64,000 nt of DNA from Pseudanabaena sp. (GCA_003249015.1 QBLS01000016.1:1-64000); one strand, 5' to 3'; shown: positions 41,963 through 52,134, counted from the stretch's first letter. The notes: a model not told the origin generated them from the letters alone. Translations and numbers: made by a program.

Positions 41963-43672
41963 CTAAAAGTTAAGATTATTCGGATTTGAGTTTGGTCTAG
42001 CTGGCTCAGGTGCGGGTTCAGGTGGGTTGGGAATAGGCGATGGTTCAGGCGATCGCGTTGGTTCAACGGGGACAGAGGGCGTGGGACTAGGCGACACGGG
42101 AGGCTCGGTAGGTTCAATCGTGGGAGAAGGAGTGGCAGTGGGAGTAGTCGTGGGGATGAGGATGCTTGGAGTTGGGGTGGGGGTAGGTTTTGGTGTTGGT
42201 CTAGCAGGAGTTTCTAGGCGCACCTCCAAGTTGTAGGCAGTTTCGCCAGTGCCTGTAGTCTTTATCTTGACGTAATAGACACCATCTTTTTTTAGCCTTC
42301 CTTGCCAGTAGCCTGTGGAGTTGTCGATCGCGCGGCGGTCTAACCCAACTTGATCATCGCTCTGGATCGTCATTTGCAAATCCGCACCTGTCAGCGACAC
42401 TGTGACTAGCTGATTTTGTTCGCCATTAAAGCGCACGTTGACTATTTGTCCAGATGAGATCACATTGCTCACCACCCCACGGCTGATCCCTTCATCGATC
42501 TCTTTGAGATCAAGACTGGTATTGATATTCGTAATATTTGCGGTCGGGGCAACCGTAGGTGTGGCGATCGCAGTTTCTGTGGGTACTGTGACCGTCCGAT
42601 TGCGACTAAAAAATAAAGATGTAATCGCCCAAGACCCAAAGCCAGCCGCCACAATGATCAAAATCCCTAAAAACCAGTTTAAACCGCCACCATTATTGGA
42701 AGCAGTAGTTTGGGGACGGTAAGCAGGACTGCGGTTATCTACGCCAGCAACCACGGTTTTTTGCGGCAAGGCAGCGGCGACAGTGGGAGGTACTTGCCGC
42801 CCTACCGCATAGGTTTTAGCTCCCGAAAAAGAAGCCTGCGCGGTCAGCAAAGCCTGTGACACCTCATCGGCAGACCGATAGCGATTGGTGGGTTTATAGC
42901 TCAGCATTTGATTAATCACCCGCGCAAAGGCAGGGTTGACATTAGTAAACTGCTGCCAATTCCAAGCAAGGTTAATGCTGTCAAACAATTCTGTAGGTTC
43001 TTTACCTGTTAGCAACACGATCGAAGTTACTGCCAAAGCATAGAGATCGCTATTGGCATAGGCATTGCCCGACTGCAACTGCTCAGGGGGCGCATAGCCA
43101 GCTTTGCCCGCCACCGTTGAGGCTGGAATTCCCATTTGGCTGCTGAGCTTGGCATTGGTTTCTTGCACCACCCCAAAGTCAATCAGCACAGGCAAATTAT
43201 CCCGCGATCGCAACATCAGGTTTTCTGGTGATATATCACGGTGAATGATGTTGTGACCATGCAAATAGCTAAGCACAGGCAAGAGTTGCTGCATCAAGGC
43301 AAAGATCTCAACTTCCGAGAAAGTCTGCCCTACCGCCAAACGTTCAAGCAGTAGGTTCCGATAGTTTTTGCCCTCCACATAGTCCTGCACTAACAGCAGT
43401 CTACCTTCCGACTCAAACGTAGCCCGAAACTCTGGCACTTGAGGATGGCGGATCTGATACAGCACCGAGGCTTCGCGGCGAAATAACTCCTTCGATTTTT
43501 CGGTTACTTCTTGAGAATCTTGAGGTGGGATAAATTCTTTGAGCACGCAGGTTTCATTGAAGCGTTCGAGATCCTGCGCCAAATAAGTACGACCCATTCC
43601 TCCCTGTCCGATAGTAGCTCGGATAGCATAACGACCTTTAAGTACAAAACCTTGAGGAAATGGGGATTGCAT
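41963..43672 (-). CDS. Membrane-anchored Ser/Thr protein kinase (Pkn2/Hanks type)
   Basis: 569 aa. The kinase domain at about 10-270 has GQGGMGRTYLAQD (G-loop), catalytic HRDISPENLML, and DFGVV; APPEQL is the APE-like motif. After a linker, a single transmembrane helix (FLGILIIVAAGFGSWAITSLFF) is followed by an extracytoplasmic PPC-like beta domain and a Pro/Thr/Glu-rich C-tail (PTPKPTPTPTP...). Probably reads cell-envelope state and phosphorylates cytoplasmic partners. Starts 2 bp after the DUF4330 gene end, so co-transcribed. Confidence 0.92.
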   Translation of the reverse strand: MQSPFPQGFVLKGRYAIRATIGQGGMGRTYLAQDLERFNETCVLKEFIPPQDSQEVTEKSKELFRREASVLYQIRHPQVPEFRATFESEGRLLLVQDYVEGKNYRNLLLERLAVGQTFSEVEIFALMQQLLPVLSYLHGHNIIHRDISPENLMLRSRDNLPVLIDFGVVQETNAKLSSQMGIPASTVAGKAGYAPPEQLQSGNAYANSDLYALAVTSIVLLTGKEPTELFDSINLAWNWQQFTNVNPAFARVINQMLSYKPTNRYRSADEVSQALLTAQASFSGAKTYAVGRQVPPTVAAALPQKTVVAGVDNRSPAYRPQTTASNNGGGLNWFLGILIIVAAGFGSWAITSLFFSRNRTVTVPTETAIATPTVAPTANITNINTSLDLKEIDEGISRGVVSNVISSGQIVNVRFNGEQNQLVTVSLTGADLQMTIQSDDQVGLDRRAIDNSTGYWQGRLKKDGVYYVKIKTTGTGETAYNLEVRLETPARPTPKPTPTPTPSILIPTTTPTATPSPTIEPTEPPVSPSPTPSVPVEPTRSPEPSPIPNPPEPAPEPARPNSNPNNLNF

Positions 43673-43674
43673 CG

Positions 43675-44196
43675 TTAATACCTCACCGCCATAGCACTAC
43701 CCCGAATTATATATTTGGCACCTTCGATATCGATCGAAGTGCCAACTTTGACCTTTTCACCCGCAAATACTGCGCCGTCATTGGTAATCTGGGCAGTTGC
43801 TTCGAGGGTGATTGCTAGATCTGACTGGGATGTTGCCACCGCACGGGGATCATCAAAAAAGACAGCCGTACCATCGGCTTTAGCCGCCACAATTTTGGGA
43901 ACGGCGATGTCTACCTTAGTGACCTTAACTTTGCCGCGAGGCTGGTTGCGAATAATGATGTTGACTTCATCGCCGATCTTGACTAGATCCTGCGGATCAG
44001 TAGCACTCAACCCTCTGACGTTCATTACCACTTGAACAGTTTTATTTTCGGCAGTGAGGATCTGAGCAATGGAGCTACCACTGTTGCCTGGAACGAGCAG
44101 TAACCCAATTAAGACAATCAAGATTGTGGCGATCGCGCCGATGTCCAGAATGCTAAATTTGCCAAATAAGCGACCTTGCCGATCCAAAATAGCCAT
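43675..44196 (-). CDS. DUF4330 domain membrane protein
   Basis: 173 aa. N-terminal cytoplasmic start (LDRQGRLFGKFSILDIGAIA), one transmembrane helix (TILIVLIGLLLVP), then a beta-rich domain ending with tandem G-EKVKVGTSIDIEGAKYIIRG. Cyanobacterial DUF4330 proteins are uncharacterised. Forms a tight two-gene unit with the Ser/Thr kinase, so it may be its substrate or sensor partner. Confidence 0.85.
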   Translation of the reverse strand: MAILDRQGRLFGKFSILDIGAIATILIVLIGLLLVPGNSGSSIAQILTAENKTVQVVMNVRGLSATDPQDLVKIGDEVNIIIRNQPRGKVKVTKVDIAVPKIVAAKADGTAVFFDDPRAVATSQSDLAITLEATAQITNDGAVFAGEKVKVGTSIDIEGAKYIIRGSAMAVRY

Positions 44197-44343
44197 GCGT
44201 CTTTCTTTTAAAAATGAGTGAGCGAAAAATCTCTGTGAGTTTCATATTCAGCATTACAGTATAAATGCAAATTGAAATTCTTCAAAAACCTACTGGGGGA
44301 TTACCAGCACCGAAGGTGCTGATAATCCTTCAAGATAGCCAAC

Positions 44344-44392
44344 CATAAACCTTTTGAAAGAACGGCGGAGCCGTTCTTTCAAAAGGTTTATG
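44344..44392. terminator. Palindrome at DUF2059 gene end
   Basis: cataaaccttttgaaagaacgg arms around ccgttctttcaaaagg, near-perfect, 4 bp past the stop on the minus strand. A smaller hairpin (ccagcaccgaaggtgctgg-like) is just beyond it. Confidence 0.7.
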
Positions 44393-44396
44393 GGCT

Positions 44397-45035
44397 TTAG
44401 CGATTTTTGATTAGCGTCAAAAGTTCTTCAGCAATAACCTCGCCCATAATTTTGGTCATTTGCGGCATTAAAATTTCATTAGTACGGCTCAGCGAATCGC
44501 CCACAACTTGGGGCAGGATAGCGATCGCCTTTTTACCTGTCGATGATTTGTAGAAGTTCAGAATATCGCGCAGTTCAGATTCCGTAAAATATTTATCGTA
44601 AATGGGATAGGAAACCTGCTCGATTAATTTGCCTAAATCGATTTTTTTTGCCACGCGATCGCGATATTTGATCGCCATTTGCGAGACGACTTTACTAAAT
44701 TGCTGCTGGATTTCAGGGCGATCGCTATCCAGAGAGGGAACCTGTTCCAAAATCGTAGACACTAGCTTCGGCAGTTCCGCCCTCACCATAGAATCCATAA
44801 TTTGCTGAGCGCTCTTGTCCGATTCGGTAATTTCTAATAGCTCTTTGATTAAGGCGCGTTTGCTAGCAGAAATTGCGGTTGGCTCCTCAATTTTTTTAGA
44901 ATTGGTTTCTTGCGGAATTTGCGCGATCGCCTGATTATTCCTTTGCTCTACGGGAATTAAAGCGGGGATTGTCACTAATAGTGCAGAGAGGGTAAAAGTA
45001 GCAAAAATGCGGTTTAGCATGGCTAGGTTTTTCAT
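44397..45035 (-). CDS. DUF2059 family secreted protein
   Basis: 212 aa from the ATG at 45035 (an in-frame start at 45098 would overlap the CCB gene and lacks a signal). Signal peptide (FATFTLSALLVTIPALIPV). Mature helical domain IKELLEITESDKSAQQIMDSM... and YFTESELRDILNFYKSSTGKKAIAILP is the DUF2059 pattern, common in periplasmic bacterial proteins of unknown role. Confidence 0.82.
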   Translation of the reverse strand: MKNLAMLNRIFATFTLSALLVTIPALIPVEQRNNQAIAQIPQETNSKKIEEPTAISASKRALIKELLEITESDKSAQQIMDSMVRAELPKLVSTILEQVPSLDSDRPEIQQQFSKVVSQMAIKYRDRVAKKIDLGKLIEQVSYPIYDKYFTESELRDILNFYKSSTGKKAIAILPQVVGDSLSRTNEILMPQMTKIMGEVIAEELLTLIKNR

Positions 45036-45075
45036 AGAGTGTTCTTGAGCAATGGCGTGACGAAGACACGCAACG

Positions 45076-45708
45076 CTAACCTTTAACTGCAAGTTCAAGA
45101 TTGTAAGTTAGTTTGTCAGCGATCGCCGTGACCCAATTTTCATCTTGCTTGGTATAGCTACGGGGAATATTAGCACCCAAAACCATGACTCCTTTTTCGC
45201 CCAGAGGTTGCACGATTACACCTTGAGTATTTTCAGGCAAATAGTCAAACTCTACCTTTCCAGGATAAAGCTCCAGTTTTACCAGATACACGGGCTTTTG
45301 AGTTTTCATCACCCGCTCGGCGATCGCGCCAATATTTACCTGATTACTCTTGCCCAAGATGCCGCGCCTCAAAATGGTTTGGCGATCGTAATAGACTGCC
45401 ACCACCTTAGTTACCGTATTGGTCAGCAAAATATGCGAAGCCCAAGCTAGTTCGGTTTTGATCGCATCATTTAGCGAATTATCGATTTCAAAGCCTTCAT
45501 TCCCAATTAAGGTGACTGCCTCAGGGGGCTTGGGCTGAGCTTGTTGCCATAACAAACCCACCAAAATCAAAACTGCACTCAGCAACACTCCTAGCGCATC
45601 TGCCCGCGACTGACTCGATGTCAGATTTGCCGTCACCATCCGATTAGCCAAAAGCGCTAATCCGCCCACTGTACCCACGACAAGAGGCAAGTATCGAATT
45701 GTATTCAC
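45076..45708 (-). CDS. Cofactor assembly of complex C (cytochrome b6f) subunit B
   Basis: 210 aa. Two N-terminal transmembrane helices (YLPLVVGTVGGLALLANRM; ADALGVLLSAVLILVGLL) and a GAF-like soluble domain with a conserved WVTAIADKLTYNLE ending. Matches cyanobacterial CCB2/CCB4-like proteins that attach haem ci to cytochrome b6; plant CCB2/CCB4 are relatives. GTG at 45708 is chosen because TTGAGGAAAA gives a ribosome site 8 nt upstream; a TTG at 45723 would lie in that site. Confidence 0.8.
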   Translation of the reverse strand: MNTIRYLPLVVGTVGGLALLANRMVTANLTSSQSRADALGVLLSAVLILVGLLWQQAQPKPPEAVTLIGNEGFEIDNSLNDAIKTELAWASHILLTNTVTKVVAVYYDRQTILRRGILGKSNQVNIGAIAERVMKTQKPVYLVKLELYPGKVEFDYLPENTQGVIVQPLGEKGVMVLGANIPRSYTKQDENWVTAIADKLTYNLELAVKG

Positions 45709-45722
45709 AAAAATTTTCCTCA

Positions 45723-45751
45723 AAAAAAAGGGCGCGATGCGCCCTTTTTTT
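45723..45751 (-). terminator. rplY terminator
   Basis: aaaaaaagggcgc-gat-gcgccctttttt stem with A and T tracts. The last T of the stem is part of the rplY stop codon (TTA in the + strand at 45750). Confidence 0.85.
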
Positions 45752-46301
45752 ACTTCTTCAGAATGGTCACAACCAAGGCTGTGGTTTCAGTTACAGGCTT
45801 GACACCCTCTGGATAGGGGATTTCACTAACGTGGATGCCCTTACCAATTTCTAGATGGGTGATATCTAGTTCAAAACTTTCAGGAATTAAGTTAGGAGCG
45901 CAAGATACACGCACATAGTTCTTGATTGTGTCAATGGAACCGCCGCCCACTTTAACACCGACAGGCACGCCGACAAAGTGCAAAGGAATATCTACTTCAA
46001 TCTTCGACTGCGCTTCGATCGCGAAGAAGCTGAGGTGATAAATATCATTTTTGTAAGGATGGTTTTGGACTTCACGTAATAGGGTCTTACCTTTGAAATC
46101 GCCATCAGTTACATTTACTTCGATCATTGTGTTATTGATCGTAGCCTCACGTAATAGGGTAATTGCTTCTTTGGTATCGAGTGCGATCGAAATTGATTCC
46201 GCACCTTTGTGTCCATATACAGTGGCAGGGATTTGACCATTACGACGCAAAGTACGGTTATTGGCTGGGGGACGAGTAGTAGCGTTGATTTGTAGTTGCA
46301 T
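45750..46301 (-). CDS. rplY: 50S ribosomal protein L25 (CTC/TL5 type)
   Basis: 183 aa. N-terminal L25 domain (ATTRPPANNRTLRRNGQIPATVYG) and an extended beta-domain (VEVDIPLHFVGVPVGVKVGGG...LDITHLEIGKGIHVSEIPYP), the two-domain CTC form that binds 5S rRNA. Ends before a strong terminator that overlaps its stop. 67 bp upstream lies purA, same strand, so the two may share a transcript. Confidence 0.95.
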   Translation of the reverse strand: MQLQINATTRPPANNRTLRRNGQIPATVYGHKGAESISIALDTKEAITLLREATINNTMIEVNVTDGDFKGKTLLREVQNHPYKNDIYHLSFFAIEAQSKIEVDIPLHFVGVPVGVKVGGGSIDTIKNYVRVSCAPNLIPESFELDITHLEIGKGIHVSEIPYPEGVKPVTETTALVVTILKK

Positions 46302-46368
46302 TTTATTAGTTTGTGATGGGTTTTATTGATTAGCTTTTAGTCACTTAGACTTGACTCAAAAGTTAAAT

Positions 46369-47688
<1,320 letters not shown>

Positions 47689-47776
47689 TTATGCTCAATT
47701 AATAAAATCTCACGATCATTTAATATCTCAAATGACGGTGATTATTGTCAATGTCTTGTTAATAATTTTTGTATAG

Positions 47777-47849
47777 GTAGGGGCGTTGCATTTGCGCGAC
47801 AGTTTTCAAGCCCATCACAGAAATCTCGTTTTGCAAATGCTGCGCCCTC
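47777..47849. repeat. REPIN-like element, GCATTTGCG type
   Basis: gtaggggcgttgcatttgcg ... tgcaaatgctgcgccctc, inverted arms with an unrelated centre. Confidence 0.8.
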
Positions 47850-47949
47850 TGTGCTTTTACCAATAATATGTTTCTGCGGTTTGGTAATGGTCGGTAAATG
47901 TTTGAGTTTTTGGGCGGGTTGAGAATGATCGATGAATATTGTGGGTTTA

Positions 47950-48018
47950 GGGCAGAGCATTCCCGAATTAGGGGATTGGAGAATTTTATAGATTGTGGCG
48001 GGAATGCTCTGCCCCTAC
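47950..48018. repeat. REPIN-like element, GCATTCCC type
   Basis: gggcagagcattcccgaat ... cgggaatgctctgcccctac; 30 bp from the RayT gene end. Confidence 0.85.
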
Positions 48019-48048
48019 GAGGATTGTGGGGATATGAATTTTGTCGAT

Positions 48049-48528
48049 TTATTCGGTATTGTGCCCTGTCCAATTAGCTGGATTGTTCTGGATGTAATCG
48101 CGTAGGTTTTTTAATTCTTGTTCAGTCCTTACAATCTTTTCGTAATAGTTGCGTTGCCAAATTGATACGCCATAATTTTTGTTAATGCGGTTAATTTTGC
48201 GAGAGGAAACCGATTTAAAGTTTTGGACGATATTCGCTAATGATGATTTTTCAGTTGATTCTGAAATTACGATGATTCCATGTAAGTGATCGGGCATCAT
48301 AACAAATTCATCAAGTTCTACATTCGGAAAATGCTGGGGAATTTTTTGCCAGAGGTTGGAAACAATTTGACCAATCACACTTATTTCCATCTCTCCGTTA
48401 TTTACGTTCCCAAATAAATGCTGTCTTTGATAGCAACAGATGGTTACAAAATAGATTCCTGCGTTTGTGTAGTCATATCTTTGCAAACGGATAGAACGCC
48501 GATGATGAATTTCAGGATTGTAAGACAT
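48049..48528 (-). CDS. REP-associated tyrosine transposase (RayT, Y1_Tnp)
   Basis: 159 aa from the ATG at 48528. HUH-type single-Tyr transposase of the IS200/IS605 relatives: the HUH motif in VMMPDHLHGIIVI and the catalytic Tyr in SIWQRNYYEKIVR are present, so it looks active. It cuts single-stranded REP palindromes (usually GTAG-tagged, as here). An in-frame start at 48591 would read through a REPIN and is rejected. Elements lie on both sides and also near hicAB. Confidence 0.9.
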   Translation of the reverse strand: MSYNPEIHHRRSIRLQRYDYTNAGIYFVTICCYQRQHLFGNVNNGEMEISVIGQIVSNLWQKIPQHFPNVELDEFVMMPDHLHGIIVISESTEKSSLANIVQNFKSVSSRKINRINKNYGVSIWQRNYYEKIVRTEQELKNLRDYIQNNPANWTGHNTE

Positions 48529-48564
48529 GGAATAAGTTCGGCAAATATGACAAACAGGGCAAAT

Positions 48565-48635
48565 GTAGGGGTAGAGCATTCGCGCCAGCATTTATAAATT
48601 ATCGCCGAAATCTCTATACGCAAATGCTCTACCCT
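48565..48635. repeat. REPIN-like element, GCATTTGCG type
   Basis: gtaggggtagagcattcgcg ... gcaaatgctctaccct, 36 bp upstream of the RayT start, so it may lie in its promoter. Confidence 0.85.
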
Positions 48636-48717
48636 TTGCGATGTTAACGATAACTTATGACTGCGGTTTGGTGATTGTCGGTGAAACACAAGGAAAATAT
48701 TTGTTTACATTCAGGTC

Positions 48718-48787
48718 GTAGGGGCAGAGCATTCCTGCCACAATTTATAAATTTTTAGATCCGTCTAGATCGGGAATGCTCTGCCCT
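48718..48787. repeat. REPIN-like element, GCATTCCC type
   Basis: gtaggggcagagcattcctg ... cgggaatgctctgccctg. Confidence 0.85.
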
Positions 48788-48886
48788 GAACCTTCAACAT
48801 TTACCCAAAATCTCAAACTGCCCCAAATATTTAACATTTACTGACCATAACTAGACCGCAGGGATAGATTGTTGGTTATAGCCAAG

Positions 48887-48958
48887 AGGGTAGAGCATTT
48901 GCGGATGAAGATTGTGGTGGAGAGTTGCGAGATGGTGGCGCAAATGCTCTACCCCTAC
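48887..48958. repeat. REPIN-like element, GCATTTGCG type
   Basis: gagggtagagcatttgcgg ... cgcaaatgctctacccctac. Confidence 0.85.
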
Positions 48959-49155
48959 AGCTAAATTTAAATTATTGAATCATCCGAAAAATTTGTAATG
49001 GCAAATTGCTATGATCACAAGGCTGCTTGCCAGAAGTTTTCGGATAAGGGCGGTGATGATGGTGAGGAGGCTGGGGACAGGTAACGAAACGCTGAGATAC
49101 TGATTATGCTGTAAGAAATTGTAGGCTTACAAAAGTTAATAGAAGTGTGAAGACT

Positions 49156-51546
49156 TTACGGTTTTAGATTCACAATTCTCGATGCTAGTGAAGAAACTGC
49201 AGCGGCTGCCCCTCCTCCAAAAACTCGCCGTCTCATAAAGGTGAGTTGTCTAGGTAAATGCCCCTTTGTATTCATAAAATCATTCTCAAAAAATGGCTTG
49301 GGGTAGTTCACATACTCACCATCCTTTTTCCATGCAGTGCGAGCACAAAACTGATCCCAAGTCTTTTCACTTGGATAACTAAAATCTAGATTACCACCAC
49401 ACTCGACATAAATTTCTTTCTGGACACTAAAGCCATAAAGTCCATTGCTGTGTTTCACCCACAGATGATCGATCAACAATAACTCATCACAGGGAAACTC
49501 TTTTAAATCTTTTTCGCTAAACCATAGCCCCTCATCTTTCCCCACAGCCGTAATCATTAAACGATAGGTTTCTTGATCCGCTTCATGCCATTGCTTCGTT
49601 GTCAAATAATCTTCTAATTGCTGATATCGTGAATTGGTGACAGATTGCTTTACTCCTGCTAGTGCTTTCTGTTCGGCAATAGATAAATTTAAGCGCTTCT
49701 CAGTTTGCTTATAGATAAGATAGGCGAGATCGTTATGATTTTGCCTCAGTGATTCTTGGATGAGTTTTGTGGGATTTATCATCGCTGCATAAAACAAAAT
49801 TACATCTTGCCATGCGCTAATTCCCAAGCATTCAAAAACTAACTTTTCTCCGTGTTGTCTCAAACGGACTAATTCGCAAGCAGCTAAAAATTCTTGAAAA
49901 CTAAGATGGGCAAATTGATAGACAGCATGGGTATGTCCATCTTTTTTTACCAGTAACTCGCTGATATCTTCAGCTTGCTTTAGAAACTCCTTTGCTGATA
50001 CATCAGGATCGATTCTTTGCAACGACATCTCAATGTACTCCAACAAATCAGTTTCAGAAATCTGCTTAAATCCCTCTATTTCAAAATATTCTGGGGCAAA
50101 ATCATTAGCATCAATTGTTTTAGCTCTTCCACACATCATTTCTAAAGCCACAAATTGCAATACTTCCTGACGCTGACTAATAGAATTGAGAACCAAGAAA
50201 ACACCTCTAGCACTTGCTCGCCGCCCTAGCTGCAACTCACAAATATCCTGATATAGCTCCACCTTGCGCTGTGGCAACTCCGCCCCCTGCTTATTATTGC
50301 GATGAAACCTCGCCATCATATTCAATAGCAACGCATTACCCGCAAGATCCTTAAGTTCGGGACGAGCATCAATTTGTTCTAGTAACTTCTGCGCTTTTTC
50401 CTTTGCTTTGGCTTCGACATCGGGCGTATATCTATCAGGTCTGGCATAGCGTTCTTGATAGATATACCATTGCTCCACAAACTGTTTGCGCTGCTCTGGA
50501 TTAAAATCTTTAATCCAAAAACTTGCTGTCAGTTTTCTAGCTGTATAGTCTTCAGCGTATGCCGTAGGGCGCGAAGTCAAGATAAACACCGATTCAGGAT
50601 ATTGGCGCATTTCATCACTCAGCCAAGTACTTACCTTTGACCGTTCCGCAGGTGGCACTTCATCAAAACCATCAAACAAGACTAAAGCATCACCACGTCT
50701 GATAATATTCAACGCCCAATTATTTGGCACAGAGTCAAGAGGCTTAATTTTCGTCAATCTGCCAATATGATAGTCAGTCAAAAGTTCGGGCAAATTCGGC
50801 GGATTGTCTTTAGTGAGTTCTTTCCAACAACCTCCTAAAATCAATAGAAAGGGAATTAAAGTAGGAACTTGATATTTGCGATAACTTCCCTTGCAATATT
50901 CCTGTCTGCTGTAGATATATGCGAGATGCTTTAACAGAGTCGATTTGCCATAGCCACCCCAAGCCCTAATCGCGATTTGTCGCAAGCGATTATCTTCTCT
51001 CACCCGTTCTAATAATTGCCAGATTTGCAGTTGTTCACATTCGGTGCGATCGCGAAATTCATAGCCTCTAGTCAACGAGTCAGCGCTCAATTCCAAAGGC
51101 ACAAATACTTCTCTCAATAAAGGACTATTAACTGGCAGATCGTCCTCTTCGCGAATTCCCACTACATTGTCTTCATGGCAATCCCACTCTTGACACTTGA
51201 GATATTTCTCCGTAAAACCAAGCGATCGCCAATTCAATTTTTCGGTCAAGAATTGATTAGCTTGATCCATGTTTTCAACAAAACCTTCAGCATCCTTTTT
51301 GCCTCGCTCACCATAAATTTCACTCAAGCGCTCTGTAAAGTTTTTGCTATAGGCAGCCCACACTCCCGAAACTGCCGTAACTGGGAATAATGCCAGAGCC
51401 GTAACCCATTCTTGCTTGAGTAAAAAGGAAGCAAATGCAAAACTTGTTCCACCCAAAGGCGACCATCGAGCAACCGCAGCAAGCGATCGCTGTACAAATC
51501 TCTTTTCAGGACTAGAATTAGTTTGCTTTTCTGGTTCTTGAGTCAT
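49156..51546 (-). CDS. NACHT NTPase with N-terminal membrane hairpin and C-terminal GUN4 domain
   Basis: 796 aa. A hydrophobic hairpin at about 30-68 (GTSFAFASFLLKQ, ALALFPVTAVSGVWAAY) probably anchors it to membrane. NACHT NTPase: Walker A AWGGYGKST with Lys201, Walker B ALVLFDGFDEV near 287-297, FAHLSFQEFLAA near 546. Residues about 640-796 are a GUN4-like domain (YQQLEDYLTTKQWHEADQET, FPCDELLLIDHLWVKHSNG, YGFSVQKEIY, KGHLPRQL) ending in a GGG-SSLASR tail. GUN4 binds porphyrins or bilins in chlorophyll synthesis, but GUN4 modules fused to NTPases and kinases are uncharacterised. A STAND sensor or defence role is inferred. Starts divergently from a TA pair. Confidence 0.85.
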   Translation of the reverse strand: MTQEPEKQTNSSPEKRFVQRSLAAVARWSPLGGTSFAFASFLLKQEWVTALALFPVTAVSGVWAAYSKNFTERLSEIYGERGKKDAEGFVENMDQANQFLTEKLNWRSLGFTEKYLKCQEWDCHEDNVVGIREEDDLPVNSPLLREVFVPLELSADSLTRGYEFRDRTECEQLQIWQLLERVREDNRLRQIAIRAWGGYGKSTLLKHLAYIYSRQEYCKGSYRKYQVPTLIPFLLILGGCWKELTKDNPPNLPELLTDYHIGRLTKIKPLDSVPNNWALNIIRRGDALVLFDGFDEVPPAERSKVSTWLSDEMRQYPESVFILTSRPTAYAEDYTARKLTASFWIKDFNPEQRKQFVEQWYIYQERYARPDRYTPDVEAKAKEKAQKLLEQIDARPELKDLAGNALLLNMMARFHRNNKQGAELPQRKVELYQDICELQLGRRASARGVFLVLNSISQRQEVLQFVALEMMCGRAKTIDANDFAPEYFEIEGFKQISETDLLEYIEMSLQRIDPDVSAKEFLKQAEDISELLVKKDGHTHAVYQFAHLSFQEFLAACELVRLRQHGEKLVFECLGISAWQDVILFYAAMINPTKLIQESLRQNHNDLAYLIYKQTEKRLNLSIAEQKALAGVKQSVTNSRYQQLEDYLTTKQWHEADQETYRLMITAVGKDEGLWFSEKDLKEFPCDELLLIDHLWVKHSNGLYGFSVQKEIYVECGGNLDFSYPSEKTWDQFCARTAWKKDGEYVNYPKPFFENDFMNTKGHLPRQLTFMRRRVFGGGAAAAVSSLASRIVNLKP

Positions 51547-51605
51547 GGAGCTTAAGGCGATCGCATTTCACGCATTATAAACCGATAAAATAAATTGGTA
51601 TGATA
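51538..51605. promoter_or_regulatory. Divergent promoter segment, copy 1 of 3
   Basis: 68 bp from the NACHT-GUN4 start codon (ttgagtcat = ATGACTCAA) through gcgatcgcatttcacgcatt to aaattggtatgata, driving the NACHT gene on one side and a TA pair on the other. Repeated at 52135 and 52808. Confidence 0.8.
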
Positions 51606-51639
51606 AGAAGCAGGAACGTTGAAAATTGATTCAAGTCTT

Positions 51640-51858
51640 ATGCAAGCATCAACCTCAGTCGGTAATATCTTAGAAGCCATAGCCATTCTTGACTTTGAAG
51701 ATCAACTCTTTGTAGCCGAAACCCTGCAAAAAAGAATGATAGAACTACGCAGAAATCAAATTGCCATAAGAGCAAAAGAAGCAGAAGAAAACTATCGACT
51801 TGGAAAAGTTCGCACAGGTTCTGTTGAAGATCTTATGATGGATTCTAACGATGATTGA
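51640..51858 (+). CDS. Type II antitoxin of a YafQ/RelE-type module
   Basis: 72 aa from the ATG at 51640 (a TTG at 51619 would add 7 residues). Helical antitoxin: GNILEAIAILDFEDQLFVAETLQKRMIELRRN followed by EAEENYRLGKVRTGSVEDLM, the tail that wraps a RelE-fold toxin. Overlaps the toxin start by 8 nt. Exact family unknown. Confidence 0.75.
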   Translation: MQASTSVGNILEAIAILDFEDQLFVAETLQKRMIELRRNQIAIRAKEAEENYRLGKVRTGSVEDLMMDSNDD

Positions 51859-52120
51859 ACTAAGTTGGGATGAGTCATTTACGCGAATCCTAAAGAAATG
51901 GCGCAAGAAGCATCCCGAACTCGTTGATCGGTTTCAACAAAAACTTAATCTCTTCAAAAATGAGCCGTTTCATCCGTCATTAAAAACACATGGGTTAGCT
52001 GGAAATCTTGCAGGATATTGGGCTATCAGCATCAATTACGAGCAAAGGCTAGTATTTAAATTTTTATCTGACACGAAAGTTTTATTGATTGATCTTGGCA
52101 CTCACGATGAAGTGTATTAA
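51851..52120 (+). CDS. YafQ/RelE-superfamily mRNA interferase toxin
   Basis: 89 aa. LSWDESFTRILKKWRKKHPE, HGLAGNLAGYWAISINYEQRLVFKF and the closing LIDLGTHDEVY with the conserved catalytic-region His are typical YafQ-like features. Cleaves mRNA on the ribosome when the antitoxin is lost. Pairs with the upstream gene by 8-nt overlap. Confidence 0.88.
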   Translation: MIELSWDESFTRILKKWRKKHPELVDRFQQKLNLFKNEPFHPSLKTHGLAGNLAGYWAISINYEQRLVFKFLSDTKVLLIDLGTHDEVY

Positions 52121-52134
52121 ATCTAATACTTTCA

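Larger units (their letters stand above)
48529..49155. other. Intergenic region with three REPIN-like elements
   Basis: About 627 bp between RayT and the NACHT-GUN4 gene end. Elements at 48565-48635, 48718-48787 and 48887-48958 are joined by conserved spacers (gcggtttggtgattgtcggt and its inverse). The last 190 bp are plain sequence with no recognised feature. Confidence 0.7.

Noticed and set aside
42027-42236. Gly/Val-rich ORF opposite the kinase C-tail
   Set aside because: Antisense of the Pro/Thr-rich low-complexity tail; no ribosome site or family match.
47777-48958. CRISPR array suspected from regular repeats
   Set aside because: Repeats are inverted pairs of about 70 bp in two classes with irregular spacing, not direct repeats with unique spacers; no cas genes.
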